A DNA stretch of 64,000 nt from Colius striatus (lineage: Eukaryota; Chordata; Aves; Coliiformes; Coliidae). The first letter of the stretch is position 1, and each line of letters begins with the position of its first letter. Of the stretch, positions 1 to 27,775 are shown piece after piece. Made by a program: the position numbers and the translations under genes. The stretch covers positions 9,131,501-9,195,500 of the forward strand of contig NC_084765.1 in NCBI RefSeq assembly GCF_028858725.1, read 5' to 3'. The notes beneath the pieces were generated by a model, which had not been told where the DNA came from, did no database searches, and saw only the letters and a program-made list of their open reading frames with translations.

Positions 1-215
1 GGCTGCCCCGGGCCGCCTCCCTCCCGGTCCCCTCACCTCCATGGCGGCCGCCCGCAGCTCCCGCGCCCTCGGCCCGCCTGCAGAGCTCAGCCCCTCCCGC
101 CGGTTCCTCCTCCCGGTGCCCGGGGCGGTTCAGCGCGGGCGGGCGGAGGTAGGGGCGGGGGCCTGCAGGAAACTCATCTCCTCTCGCAACTGAGGCTGAA
201 AGGGAAACGAACGCC
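1..215. promoter_or_regulatory. CpG-island promoter block, probably of a leftward gene
   Basis: The first ~200 bases are strongly GC-rich with many CpG dinucleotides and GC-box-like runs (GGGCGGG-type words near 127-160). The rest of the window is AT-rich. Composition falls off sharply after about 215. This is the usual look of a vertebrate CpG-island promoter with a first exon. No TATA box is evident. The next feature supports leftward transcription, but a rightward ORF also opens at 41, so the direction is inferred. Confidence 0.7.
37..42 (-). CDS. Possible first coding codons (Met-Glu) of a leftward gene, partial
   Basis: On the minus strand a strong Kozak context (GCCGCCATGG) is followed one codon later by a GT donor (GAG then GTGAGG at 36-31). 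This reads as a short first coding exon, Met-Glu, with its 5' UTR running back to the right, up to about position 200. The rest of the gene is outside the window, so the protein cannot be identified. CYB5R2 is a guess from the human neighbourhood of OVCH2 and has no sequence support here. The same bases can be read on the plus strand as a start at 41 with a donor-like GAG/GTAGGG near 149. Confidence 0.3.
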
Positions 216-1899
216 CGTTTGGAGCCTTGTAAAGCACCTAGCGTTCTACCAGCATTTCCCGTGACAGAACGGGCTGCGGGACCATTTTGGACGGCAGGTC
301 CCAGGATGAGAGCGCACCACTTACACCTGCCACTGCAAGCGACCAGACTCACTCTGCACAACACAGTGGAGTGGAAACAGCCACAAAATGCAGTTACCCA
401 GGGTGGGCACTCACTGGCTATAGTCGTTTTTCTTCCTCTGCATTTTCCTGCTTCAATTCTCATTGCTTACATCTTCAGCAACCAAAAACAGTGATGCACG
501 AGCCCTGGGCCAGTCCATTTGCCATAGCCTGTCCTGTAAAACAGCAAAAGTTCAAGTCATCTAAGCAGAAATAGCATGCAACCCAACCTTACAATCTCAC
601 ATACAAGGTTCACAGGTAAAGATGGCATCTTAATTTTCATACACAAACATCTTCCCTCAAGTCTGCAATAGGTGCAACCCTGATGAAATATCACCGTGAC
701 AGGGAAAGACTGTATTACAAGGACAGTGCACCCAGCAAGAGGCACTACCCTTGCTCATTGCTTGGCTTTGCTGTGACTGCCTCTGCAGAGAGTATGGCCC
801 ACAGTCTGTGGCAAACTATTGGCAAATGACTAAAGAAAGGAGAGGTGAGAAACCTGAACTTTATCTCCTGTGACTGGAAAAAATGGAAGCTACTTCTTAA
901 TTTCCTCCCTACACCCTGGGCCAAAATTTTACTTTGTGACAAAGAGCAGTAACAAAGTATTTAGTACCTATGGACTTCAAAAACCCCAAAACCAAACAAA
1001 ACAACCCACACTTTCTCAAAAACAAACAAAACATCAAACCAAAAATCCCACAAGCCACAGAAGAGACTAAGTACCATTACTCCCTCTACTGAGTGTGAGA
1101 CAGGAGCACAGAGCTTGGGACAGGCACAAGGAAAGGAAAATAAGTCAGTTAAAGGAAAATAAGTCTTTGAAGTCCAATTCCATATCACAAGGTTCAGGAA
1201 ACTTCATCTGAAAATGAAGCATGTCCATATCACACAGACATGTCTGTCAGGAGGAAGAAAACAAACTGATCAAACCTATGGGGAAGGAAAGAGTGCCAGA
1301 AACAACGTCATGTTATGCCAAGCTGTAGATGACAAGAAGATAACAAATCTGACTTATTAGGTTTTTTAATGAATTTTATGTGTAAAACAACTGAAAGAAA
1401 AAGACACTCAGTCTCTTCTGCTACTGAAGTACTGACTATGGAAGACCAGAGAATTCATACCTCAGACATTGTTTAACTATTTGTTGATACTAGCTTTCCT
1501 CACCTGAGTTCAAAAGCAGGGGAACCTCTACCAAAACTATTGCACTGTTCCTGAAGCAAATTAACTCCTTGTATCAGTGTCACATACAGCCACTGTCCTC
1601 AGCATATTGTAACTGAGCACAGGACCCCCAGGCTCAATGACACTTTCACCATGATCACAGAAGCTAGTGTCTCCCACCCCAGTGCTGCGACTTCTTATTT
1701 TCTAACAATACTGGCTACAGTTTGCAGCTTTTAGTGTTTTGGTTTCATGAGTGATCTACCTTATATCCATGTGGCAAAAGGCTCAAAATTCATGCAGAAT
1801 AAAGCAGAAGGAAAACAGTTGAGACAATAAACATTCAGATTTGTCAGTCATTACTTTTCCTGCAGGATAAATAAAAACAAGTGAAGGATTAATCTGCTT

Positions 1900-1970
1900 C
1901 TGCAGGGAAGGTGGACTAGATGATCTCTAAAGGTCCCTTCCAACCCCTACCATTCTATGAATCTATGATA
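1900..1970 (+). mobile_element. CR1 LINE 3' tail fragment
   Basis: The sequence carries the conserved CR1 end: GGACTAGATGATCTCTAAAG, then CCCTTCCAACCCCTACC, then ATTCTATGAATCTATGAT. It is a short 5'-truncated copy on the plus strand, with only about 70 bases left. Confidence 0.85.
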
Positions 1971-3237
1971 AATATGAAAATAAGTTTTAAACAAAGGATA
2001 AACTCAAGACATGACTTTCTGTCTGCTGTGGCTAATAATTGCAAAGCTATGCAGTTATCAGTGCTTCTCTGAATTCTACTATTAATAGGAAGCGTTAATC
2101 ACCCCTCAAGAACAAGACACTTCTCTTGCCTTCAACAAGAGAAAGGTAAGTAAGGGGTTTTGTAGAGCTTGGCAAACACTGAGAAGTATTTCTTGTTTTC
2201 TATATTAACTATTCCTAATGCTCCTTTGATTCTTCCTTTTTTTGCCAGAGGCAGGGTTTTGGCCTAGATAAAAACCTTTTAACATTTTTTTCTTCCAAGT
2301 GCCAAGCCTAATTCTTCCCTCTTGTTAACTTGCCTTACACAGATATAGAATCTACAGTTCCTCTGGTGTTAAATGTTACTGTTGTTACTGTTAAATTCAC
2401 TCTTCTGAGAGCATGCAAAGATCCAAGTCTAGTCACTTCAGATGAAGTAGCAGTCCTTCTGCACATTCAACACATGGCAGTAAATGGATTCTTAAATGAG
2501 AAATGTGCCTTTGTGCCACTTGTCCTCAAAAAGTACAAAGGAAGAAAGGCTTAGGGGAAAGAGAAGAAAACTGGGAACATCACATGAGAACACAGTTCCA
2601 CCCTACCACCTAAATACAATGATTGTCAGATCCTTTTGGGTAGACTCATTGTGGAAGAAGAGAGTCAGGAACTGCATGGCCTGCATATCTCCAGGATATC
2701 TCAAGGAAGGACACTATGCTGGTCTCTGTTGCTCCTTTGGTTTCAGCCAGGAGGTCACAGGAGTGGAAGCAACCGAAAGCAGTACAAAGCAGGAAGGCAC
2801 TATGCTGCCTAAGGCTGGAAAGGGAAGAGATGGGAAAGTAAAAGAATCATGAATCAAGAATTCACAGAGGTAATGCCACACACTCAGAAATCAGCTATGG
2901 TTTTAACATCATTTGTGTCTATACAGCCAGAACCTGACTTTCAGACAACCACTTCCTCTTCTGTAACATCGCCAGAGATGCTTTAACAGATCTTACCTTT
3001 TCAACAAGTTACAAAAATGCTCTAACAACACATCTACAAAAGCCACATCATTGGCCACACTCCCAGCACACAGGCCCATGCAGGACTACCATTTCAGAGC
3101 TAAGCAGGAGGACTTATGGTCACAGAGGCTCACGTTAAACAAAGGTCAGAGCAAGGTATTTTTGCACATAGGCTTTTACTCTAAATATTTAGCACAGTGC
3201 CAATGAACAAGACAATGAGCCTTCATTTGTTTCCATA

Positions 3238-3345
3238 TAACCATAGAACGGTAGGGGTTGGAAGGGACCACTAGAGATCATCTAGTCCAACCTCCTTGGT
3301 TGGACTAGCAGATTCCCCTCAATAAGGTCACAGGTAGGCATCCAT
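3238..3345 (-). mobile_element. CR1 LINE 3' tail fragment
   Basis: This is the reverse complement of the CR1 3' end: CATAGAACGGTAGGGGTTGG, then GATCATCTAGTCCAACC, then a diverged stretch ending near 'aataaggtcacaggtaggca'. It is a short truncated copy. Confidence 0.85.
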
Positions 3346-5805
3346 AGGAAGAACGTTACAAAGACAACATTTTTACTTACATGCCACAGAAAAAATGTTT
3401 ATATCCAGATTTTAAGCAAGTGGGAAACTTCAGCCTACTTCAATACTCAGGTAGGCTACTAATATCCTACCTTTTGACTGCAGGGTTCAGGGAAGTCTCA
3501 TAAACTGTCAAAAATTAAAGCGGATTAATATAAATTTTGTAAAAACTAAAATAGCAGATGAACACCATTAAAAGGATTTATTTTTTAATCAGATTTCATT
3601 TGCATCATGAAACAGCTCACATTACTGCTAAAAGATACTAGCAGTTTACAATAGGCTAAAAAGATGCAACAAACAAAAGCAAAACTGCTTGCAAAACCAT
3701 ACTAAGAGAATCATAAAGGTCAACACCATGAAGTCAAGCAAAAAGTAAGTATTCTATCAATCAAACACAAATACTTTAAGATAGCATTACAAATACATGA
3801 AAGGAATTTTAAGATATATCAATTTATCAGCATATAACCACTGCATTCAATAGGGCTAGAACAGCTGATACCACCTGTAATTCTCCCTCCACCTTTTTCT
3901 CTTCCTGAACACCCACACTTGATAACCTTGTATTGAATTTATAAGTAGACAAAAGCTTTACAGGTATTTTAAGTCATCTTGTTCCTGTAAGCAAAACAGA
4001 ATAGCAACGAAGTGATTAGACACATCTGCTGCCAGCACAGTTAAACAGATATTGTTATCTAGCAGAAAACTCTACCATAACTTAACATTAACAGACTTTT
4101 ACAATGAAAAATTACAAAGGCTATTTTCCCTCCATTGATCTCCAAAGACTCCTCAGAGAGTTTATCACAGATAGAATGAGGATGTCTATCAATAATGTCA
4201 TCCAGCTGTGCCTTGCAATGAACCCGAATTTATCCTTCCACCATGAAGTGTTTTCAGAGGTTCACAGAAAGCTCATGCTCTAGATTATTTTGTGGCCTTT
4301 TGCCTAAAACTTTACAGTGAAGAAAGTGGTGAGAAACATTTGCCATATTAATTTGAAAATAAAGGGAGATTTTTTTTTTCCACAGCTACCGGATAAAACT
4401 ACGTCTTAAAGAAAAAAAATCAGAAGTTCTAAACTAATGCCACCAAAAAATAGGGTTAGTGGCAAGAAATGCATGTATGGGAAACACATCTCTAAAGATT
4501 TTTGCTAGTAATATCAACAGAAACAAAATGAGATATCTTAACCTTCCAGTTCCTTTCCAGGCCAATGAGTCAAAGAAGGATTATGCTTGTGTAACCTACT
4601 ATCATACTGATCTAGTTTCTAAACACTAAGACTGTGCATGGAAGTCTGCAAAGATAATTGCAGACTCTCATCACCATTTCTTGTGTAAATAGCTATGTGG
4701 GCATTAAACAAACTGCTATTTACAAGTAAATGTACTCAGTTTGCAGTGTGGATTACACAATACCCCTCTAATTATTGGTATAGATTAAATAGGATATCTG
4801 TCAGTTCTTGCATGGTGCCAAAGGCCCTTGGCCTGTAACACCTGTCTTTTCAAACACTTCTGTTTAAACAGCATGCAATTTATTAAAACAGGAACTATAT
4901 TAAAGATATTCTTTCCCCAACAGTTGGAATGATTCATAACTCCAACAACTAGACAATATCATCCTGCTCCTCAGTGATGAACTACTACTGCCAGTGCCTC
5001 CTCTCAGAGCCAGGGGTAACACTCACATTCACCTTGATGGAAGGAGGGCTTACTGCCCCTTCAGTTGTTTAACACAGGAACTTATTTCATTTCTGTGGCC
5101 TGTTTTTTGCTCTCCAGCACTACATTCAAGGACATGCCTGATGTATGGTATACATGGTGGCTTATTTTCCCTTTCCTTCTTTCTAATATAGATTAACAGT
5201 GTCAGAAGCCTGCAACTAACTTGTGTCCGCCCCAAGCACAAGTGTTTAAAGCCAAAGTCTCATTTCAGATAAATCAGCAGTAAATTCACCAGAGTATCAG
5301 CTCCTTTGGAATCTGTTCACCAATCATGAGCTAACACATTCCCACCAAATTTTGCTTTTAATGACAGTTGTGTTTTGGATATGTTTACCATGTGGCCTGT
5401 CAGAACTGCTCTTTTGATGGTCACACCATGATAATGGGGAGATCTAAAAAAAGAAGAAAAATAAAACAGGGTAAACTTTGCCAAGACTGTCTACAAAGGC
5501 AGGCTGCAAACTTATTGAAAAGGACTAATCTGTCATCATGTGTCAGTTCCTACCTCCTCCCAACCCTGAGAAACAAAGCAGCAGTAAGGAAAACCTATTG
5601 ATCAATGCAAGAAATGCAACAGAGAGGGAAATATAATACATCCAGAAGAAATAAGGTTTTCAGAAGTGGTTACTGATTTAGGTCTGTTTCTGCAGGTATT
5701 TTAAACAGTCAAGATTTCAGGAAGTGCTGGACACCCCAATATAAGAAAAGGCACCCTCAAAAAGGAAAAGACTTCAAATTAAGCCTCTAGCAAGAGAAAG
5801 AGCAT

Positions 5806-20218
<14,413 letters not shown>

Positions 20219-20427
20219 CTGAGGAACAAAAAGGGGAAAAGAGGGAAGGATTCAGTCTGGATTTAAGTTTTTCTACTTTTTTTTGGCAACATAAAATTGG
20301 AAAGCACAGCCTGGTGCTGAAGTCAGTGCAGTCTCTGCCCTGATGGGAGCCAAATCTTATAATTCCTAATATAAACTGCCCAGACAAAAGCTGTATTGGA
20401 CTAAGGAAAAGGCAATGTTTTTTGGTT

Positions 20428-20446
20428 TCATAGAATCATAGAATTT
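20428..20446 (-). mobile_element. Possible CR1 tail remnant
   Basis: TCATAGAATCATAGAAT is the terminal repeat word of CR1 in reverse orientation. No body of the element follows before the larger copy at 20634, so this is either a tiny remnant or part of the same insertion interrupted by other sequence. Confidence 0.45.
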
Positions 20447-20633
20447 TTGTCCAAGATAAGTAAGGTTTTTGCCTTCCCTGCTCAGCAGAGCTTATTCTCT
20501 CAGTATAAAGACTGGCACTCATACTGTTCTTCAGCTGCTCCCTCTTTTACCCCGGCATCTGTAACGTCTACTGCCACACAACCTGCTGCAATAGCTGCAG
20601 GCTCATCTGTACTAGACTGCCTGCTGCCTCATC

Positions 20634-20985
20634 ACAGGATCATAGAATCCTAGAGTGGTAGGGGTTGGAACAGACATTCAGAGATCATCTAGTCCAACTC
20701 CCAGCCAAAGCAGGTCCACCCAGACCAGGTCACACAGGAACACATCCAGGTGGGTTTTGAAAACCTCCAGAGAAGGAGACTCCACACCCTCCCTGGGCAG
20801 CCTGTGCCAGGGCTCCCTCACCTCAACAGTGAAACAGTTTTTTCTTACATTTAAATGGAACTTTCTGTGTCCCAGCTTCATCCCATTACGCCTTGTCCTG
20901 TTACTAGCTACAATAGAAAAAAGGGATGCCCCAACCTCCTGACATCCACTCTTTAGATGTTTATGTTAATAAGATCTCTCAGTCT
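20634..20985 (-). mobile_element. CR1 LINE fragment
   Basis: This is the reverse-strand CR1 3' end: ATCATAGAATCCTAGAGTGG, then GATCATCTAGTCCAACTCC, then coding remains of the ORF2 C-terminus (minus-strand frame with KLGHRKFHLNVRKNCFTVEV and EPWHRLPREG). It is 5'-truncated and sits about 400 bp upstream of the first OVCH2 exon found. Confidence 0.9.
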
Positions 20986-23900
20986 CCTCCAGATTTCCAG
21001 AACTTCTCTAAATGAACACTTTCTGGTTCATTTGTATCACAAATAGTAAATTTTGCTTTCCATGAACGTGTGTGCACATCTACATTTTAATATTCTCACT
21101 GGGTCCATGCTTACTTGAACTTTTAGAATATCAACATTCTCTTACTGGAAAGAGTTTTGGGATTATTTTAGGACTAAATCATTCATTATTGCTTTTTGTG
21201 TAATCTCTTTGCACCCAGCACTAGTACTTGAAATATTTTGGACAAATGGGGTCAAGAAGCACAATGGATAGATCTTGATGACTAACAACTGGCTGAATTT
21301 CTCTGGAACCTTTATTACTGTGTTATTCCTTCTTAACTCACTACTATCATCTACTGTGGATAAGTGAAGGTGATAGTATTTATGTGTTTGTAAAGGGATG
21401 TATTTACAGAAACAAGCATCTGTGGTGATAATTAATCATTTGGGAGTATTTTAAGAAAGACAGAACCAAAGTAAGCACTTCTGCCAAGCAGCACATTGTA
21501 ACAGAGGAATTCTTTGTAGTGCACTTCTCAAACCTAAGTGGCCACAATTTATTCTTTTTTTCCTTAGAGATGTGTTTGGGTTCAATGAGATCTCATATAA
21601 CTTTAAGACATTTTATTAGCATTTCCATTAAACACTACATTGGGAAAGATTTATCATCTATACACTTGGAACATTTTGTTGTTGTTTTGGCAGATAAGTG
21701 GCCGTATTCAAAAGGAATAAGTACCAATACTTCTATACAAGTGTGGAATCCTCCAAGCTTTATTATAAAATGCATCTTACAACCTCTACAAAATGGGTTT
21801 TGCAATCATCCTCAGGATTAGCATGGCTGATGCCAGTGATTACAGTGTCACAATAATGTTGACACAGTGATACTTACCCTAGAATTTAAACATTAAAGGT
21901 TTTATATAGAAATCACATAGTTCCTTTATCTGATTTTTAAATTTATTTCCTGATTCTCATTGCACTCATGTGCAAAGATAAAGGGAAAGAAGAAACAGAT
22001 AGAACTTAGAAAAACAGGATTTAGGTTTTACCAAAAGGCATTTGGTACTGGGGAAATGGGCAAAACCATATAAATAATCTAAAAATCAGATGGCTGAACT
22101 AAAACTTCGGGTTTTTTCCTTTCAGCATTGAATAAGTCTATTCTTCTAACATATGCAAGATTTGTATAAAAGTTAATATTTATATTACACCAAATTTACA
22201 TTCTTCCTATTTTGACATACCCTAAAAATCTTGCATGTCACAAGATTTGTAAGCCCAAGAGATTGCCGACTGCTTTACAGACTGCTTCATGATCAATGCT
22301 GCTCACTGGTCAGAGGGGAGTTCTCTATGCAAAGTGTATCACATTTGTCTGTAAGGCAGGACCCTGCAGCCAGTGAAAATCATTCTACAGAACACTACAT
22401 TTTGGAGTGCTTCAGTGAGCAACTTACGATGATGATTTAGATACTATGCCTGTTTTGGCAGCCAAAATATTGTTTTTACAGTGAAGACAACTTGCATAAG
22501 TTTGGAAATCAAGCTCTGTATTTCCCATTTTATTACCAGGAATTTAAAATGGAAGCAAAACAGTTATGCAAACAGCCAAAAACTGATTTCCATTCCAGTT
22601 TACTATAAACCAGTACATCTTCATGAAGGAAACAGGAACAAATGCAATCATTAATTATGTCCCCACTCTCCTCTAAATAGTCTGGATTTTACGATGTAAG
22701 ACAACGGAAGAGAGGACTCATTGTATTTTCTTTGTAGCCCACAGGTAACACACTAAACCATGACCTTCATCGACTTGCTGCAAATCTAAGGGTATTTAAA
22801 TTAATTATTAATATTATGCTATTCATTCTAAATCATCAGGGAACTTGAGAAATGTTTTGTAAGAATTACTCATTAAAAGATAACTGAATTACAGATTGGA
22901 ACAAAAACAAAGAATGGAAACCAGACCAATTATTCTAATGCTACCTTCTGTCTAAGTTTATGAGCTCTTAGGTTCAGAAACTTAGAGGGTAAAACTAGTG
23001 CAGCTTCTTCGCTTCATCACAGACTCCCATGCTTGGCACTGCCTAAGAACAAAACCGTTAGTACTTAAAAAATTGTTAAAGGCACACATGCAATTTTCAA
23101 CCTACCTTTCTGAAGAGCAGATGGTACAGCATGAAACTCTGGAATACAAACTATTGCCATCAGGAGTAACTGCAGCTTACTGGGGGCAATGCACATCCTG
23201 GGGTGCTAACTGACTGCGTGAAAACAAGCAGAGGTTTTACAGGGAAAAAGAAACCCAAATACTGCACTGCAGGAGAACAGCAACTAATTGAAGTGGAAGT
23301 TACTCATTAATCCAGCCATAAAGCACTTACCTGCACAAATAAGTTTTCCAAATTTAACAGAGCATGATTCTTTTATATGCCATTACTGAAGTCTTTGCTG
23401 TAAAACACTAGCTAAAATCCTCCCTGAAAGTAGATTTTCCAGGCTAAATGACAAAGTGAAGGTGCTGTTGCATGCTTTGCTAGCAGCTTTTACCCAGGTT
23501 GACCTACACATCGAAGTAGAACACACATGAACAGAATGTCAGTTGCTATTTGTCCCTACAATTTCAACAGCTTTTGAAGAGGCACTGCCTTTTATTTCCC
23601 ATACACTTTGTATTTGGCCAATTTTACAGACCTGAGAAATAAAACCTAAGTTTGTAATTTTGCTGTCAGTATGCTCGGTGTGGCACATGCCAAGGATGGC
23701 TCTCTGCATCAGTCTTTTTTCCAAAACAGCAGGGTTATACCCTAATTTTACACCCTAAGGAGGACAAGGCTCAGCCTTTAAAAATTGTTTCAGTATTGCT
23801 GTAATCAGCAGTGCCAGTTCCGAGTCACATTCATGGTTAAGCTCCGCTTTTAACAGCAATTTAAGTGCAAGTCTCTTAGAAGGCTGTTAAATTCCTAAAT

Positions 23901-26900
23901 AAAGAACAACTGAGCAGCTAAATTAAAAGATTTCATAAAACAGAAAACATAAGTTCAATTACCCTGGAAAATGAACACTTTAGCAATACTTGCTAAAACT
24001 GATGAAAGTTTTGACTTGGAAATGACTGAATAAAGAGGTTAATACCATTAAAATATCACCCAAATTATCTTAAATTTGTATTAAATATATAAGCACACAG
24101 TAAGACATTCAGGTCAAGAGAATCAATAGATCTACTTTGGATGATAGAAACCACGAGTCTCATTTGTACCAGAAGGGCAAAGGATATTTATACCTGAGAA
24201 CAAAGAAATATTTATACAAGACAGAGAAATACATTGTTTGTCTGTGGCTTTTTTTTTTCCTGGCTTAAGTGGTTGAGATCCTCAGCTTGCTCTTTCTTTG
24301 TAAAAATTTATTCAGTGTTTCCACCTTCAACAGTCCCACAAACTCCGTAATTTACATCATGGGAAATGCATTCAGCTTTGAAGGCAGAACTATGAAGTAA
24401 ATAACACATGCACGCTAATACAAATTTCAGTCTTCAATACTTTCCTAGTCAGCTTACCAAAACTCCATTTTTTTCAACAGGTAAATGCAATATAGATTCT
24501 TTTAACATAAGTTGCAGCAGTACTAACACAGCTTCTCTTTTTGTGGTTATCATCACAGTGGGAAAGACTCATGGTTTTTATTTCTGCTTAGACTCCTAAA
24601 GAAAACAATCTTATTCAATAGACTGAGGCTAATGAGTCAAGTATATGTTCTATTATTTGGCCAAGGATTTCAAAACACTCCCCTCCTCCACAATCAGTCA
24701 ACATCCCAACAACCACTTACGTCTTTATTCAATTCTAGGTTTTTGTTGCTGCTGTCTTCTGCCAGTCAGAGGATAACAAAAATCAGCTTTTACTCTGAAT
24801 ATGAAATTTCATAACAGACAATTGAATACAAACTCTGTCCTAGAAACTTTGAGTTGTGGTTGTTTTCTGTTATAAATATACAGAACTTGTTAATACCACA
24901 ATTTTCCTACTTGTCCTGTGCAAATGCCTAATCCTGCAACCTCTGAAACCTGCATCACCAATATCACTGCAGCTCCAATCCAAAACTTGGGAGGCTGCTT
25001 TCTTTTATGAATTCATTTGTTTTCCACAGGGACAAAACAAAATCCCTAAACCCCCTAAACCAGTTTCATGTACAGTAGAGCTCTTTGACCACCCACCACA
25101 AGGACATCCTTTGGAATGATGCCATCCAACAGGATGATATAAAACTAAGAATAAACCATGTCTGTAGTTTTAAGTGATGCTGTGCAAACTACATCTGTCA
25201 CATTACCAACGAGAAATAGAAACATCTGGCCCAATGGCAAATGGAGAAACAATGGGGTCATTTCAAATTGATGACAGAGGCAACACTTACTGTGCAGCAG
25301 CTGAAGAGGTCAGAAAGAAATTGCACAGAAGGGCACGTTCTGTACAACCTGCTCCTTATCTGGGATGGCAAACCAGAAGTGCAGAATTTCTTGTCCTACT
25401 ATTCTTTGTTCTCCTCTTTTGCTACTTATCTCTCTCTTGAAACTGTTATCTTTATCGTGTGCAGGCAGAGGCACTAATGACTTTACCTACTTCCCCCACT
25501 GGAGACCTGCTGTTGCTCCTAAAGCTCGCAGCTTTGGCAGGCAGCTCACCAGCATCACTCCACAAAGGCAGGCAAAGGTCACATCTTACGACTTGATCTC
25601 CATCCACACATTTGCTCTGAATCTCAATGCAGATTTGGCTTTGTAGCCTGTTAGTGTCCTATATCTTTGCAGTAAGGAAAACAAAGCCACTAAATCACTA
25701 AGTGTGCAAAGTGCCCTGATCCATGTTTTAGCAGGCAAAGCCAGCCCTTAGCCCAAAAATAATGGTGCTGCTCGATGCTAGTTGGTCTGGCCTGTCCCTT
25801 CATTTGCTGTGTGCACTTGGGGAATAAAATGCTCGTAAATCCAACCATGCTTGAGCTTGTAGAAATGTACATTGCTGCTCCTTCCTATAAGATTATTTTT
25901 AGAAAGTCAAACATGCACATATGAAAATAAGTTTAGGACCAAAAGAAAGCAAAGAATATGGATAATATTCTCCATTAGCACCTTCTAGAATGATTGCTCT
26001 GTTGTTCTCGTTTTAGGGGTTTTTAAAGAGGGCTGAAGGCTCATGGGAGGAAATGTAGGCTGCTTGTCAGTGAAGTTTAGTAGACCACTGGGATGGCCAG
26101 ACTGCAAGACGTAACCCCCACTTGATAATCGCTTCCTGTTCTTGCTAGAAAAGCTGCTTCATGTTGCTTCTCCTGTCTGAGGAGGAAGAAAGGTGGAAAA
26201 TTTACTCATCTAGTGTGAAGTTTAAGTGAAAAGGGAAGGAGTGAAGGACAGAGGGTGGGAAGGGTAAAACCATCAGAAAATGCTCTTTAGTAATTAACCT
26301 GTTAGAACATCAATAGAAAATACATTTAAATTGGACTGGTTTTTTGTTGGGATTGGTTGTGGGTTGGTTTGGGGTTTTTTAAACACAATAAGCTGTGCTT
26401 TCAAGGGTCACTGATCACATCCAAGCAGTTTGCAAGGTCACAGCTAGAAAACTTAAAAATCTATTAGTTCAATAAAATTGTTTCATATTTTTAACAGATA
26501 CAATGTCTTGAAATATCAAGCTTCAGAAATCTTATCACTCATGCATTACATTTATGAATACTAGCAGTTCTTCACTGAAAGTAGATGCAGTTTTAACAGG
26601 GATTGAATGCATTTGTTTTGACAGCTCTGCATGAGTTTTGATTTTCCAAATTTATCTTTCAGCAGGTTTAGCCTATTGTAATTCCAATTACTCCATTCAA
26701 ATCATGCCCAAGTGTGACGCAACAAGAAAATCAACTTCAATTTTCAACATAAGCCCATTATTACATAACCTTTCCCCAAAATGAAAGTAGACAATGATGC
26801 ATGTAAAATGGCACCAGTGCAAAACACACTTCAATATTAATATGCTTGAAAAAAAACCCCACCACCCACCCACACATTGAGTCAGGTTAACTTTTCATTC

Positions 26901-27649
26901 ATTTTTTTCAGCCAAAGCCTTCACGATACTTCAAAGATCAAGCTGAAAGAATTATCTCCTTGCAAACCTCAGCTCCTAGAATCAAAACATTGAATAACTC
27001 TTTGGCTCACAAATGGTTTTCCCTCTCTCTCCCTACAGATACAGTCTCATCTCAGGGCAGAACCATGCTGTTCTGCCTTCAGCTGGGAGTCACGTGGCTG
27101 TGAACAAAGAACATTGACAAATTTGCTTGAGTTTTTGCAAAAGAGACACGCCCCAGAACACAGAATTTCACCTCAACATGTGAATCCTAGTTAAGCTAGT
27201 ATTATCATTTAGGATTACAGCTAGGTTTAGGTAAATATTGCAAAAAGATCTGCAAACTAAAATTTTACAGTAATAATGCTCAAGTGCTATAAATTTCCTT
27301 TCCAAAGAGATTTGTATTGATGATTTTTCAGCCACGGGGACAGTTTTGGGGAAGCAAAATATTACGCTGAAAAATAAGCAAAGAAATATTTTGAAAAAGA
27401 CCAGAAATCAAAGTTTTAAGTCAGTATCATTTTGAACCTATTTCATTTCTATCTATTGCTACAAACAGTGCGGAGGATTGATTGCTACCGTACGAAGGAC
27501 ACACAATAACTGTTGAAAACACACAAAGCAAATGCTTCAGAAGCACTCCAAAAAATTTACAGATGTTCCCACAGCACTTGCAGATTCACAGCAGCCTTCA
27601 ACTACTAACTTTAGGCTGCTGCCAAGAGGGCAGCTGTACCCTGTCCCCC

Positions 27650-27775
27650 ATGAAAGTGCTCATTGCTGCCATTCTCCTTGTGCTAGCCTCAGTTCTGGTC
27701 AGGCTGTGTGGGGAGCTGAATACTCTTCTTTTTTATGTAGCTGGATTTGCTTTTACAGCTGGATTGGTTTCTTGA
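27650..27775 (+). CDS. Short hydrophobic ORF, doubtful
   Basis: A 41-codon frame begins MKVLIAAILLVLASVLVRLC and ends with a second hydrophobic run (LLFYVAGFAFTAGLV). It would look like a signal peptide followed by a membrane segment. The start context is weak (C at -3). No splice sites, homologue or transcription signal support it, and it may be chance. Confidence 0.12.
   Translation: MKVLIAAILLVLASVLVRLCGELNTLLFYVAGFAFTAGLVS

Larger units (their letters stand above)
216..5805. other. Gene-poor stretch between the CpG island and OVCH2
   Basis: AT-rich sequence with only short open frames, none resembling a known protein. It contains two CR1 tails (listed separately) and a short direct repeat near 1133-1167 (AAAGGAAAATAAGTC twice). 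It may hold the 3' UTR, and possibly further 3' exons, of OVCH2: polyadenylation-type words on the minus strand are seen at 5357-5362 (ATTAAA) and 4879-4884 (AATAAA). I looked for a third CUB domain here on the minus strand and did not find convincing exons. Confidence 0.5.

Noticed and set aside
5368-5470. Minus-strand open stretch read as a possible third CUB exon of OVCH2
   Set aside because: It lacks the Cys and Trp pattern of CUB domains and has no clear splice sites in the required phase.
25174-25440. Plus-strand frame ending in a hydrophobic run
   Set aside because: The C-terminal hydrophobic stretch comes from T-rich DNA. The rest is unlike any known protein, and overlapping frames are equally open.
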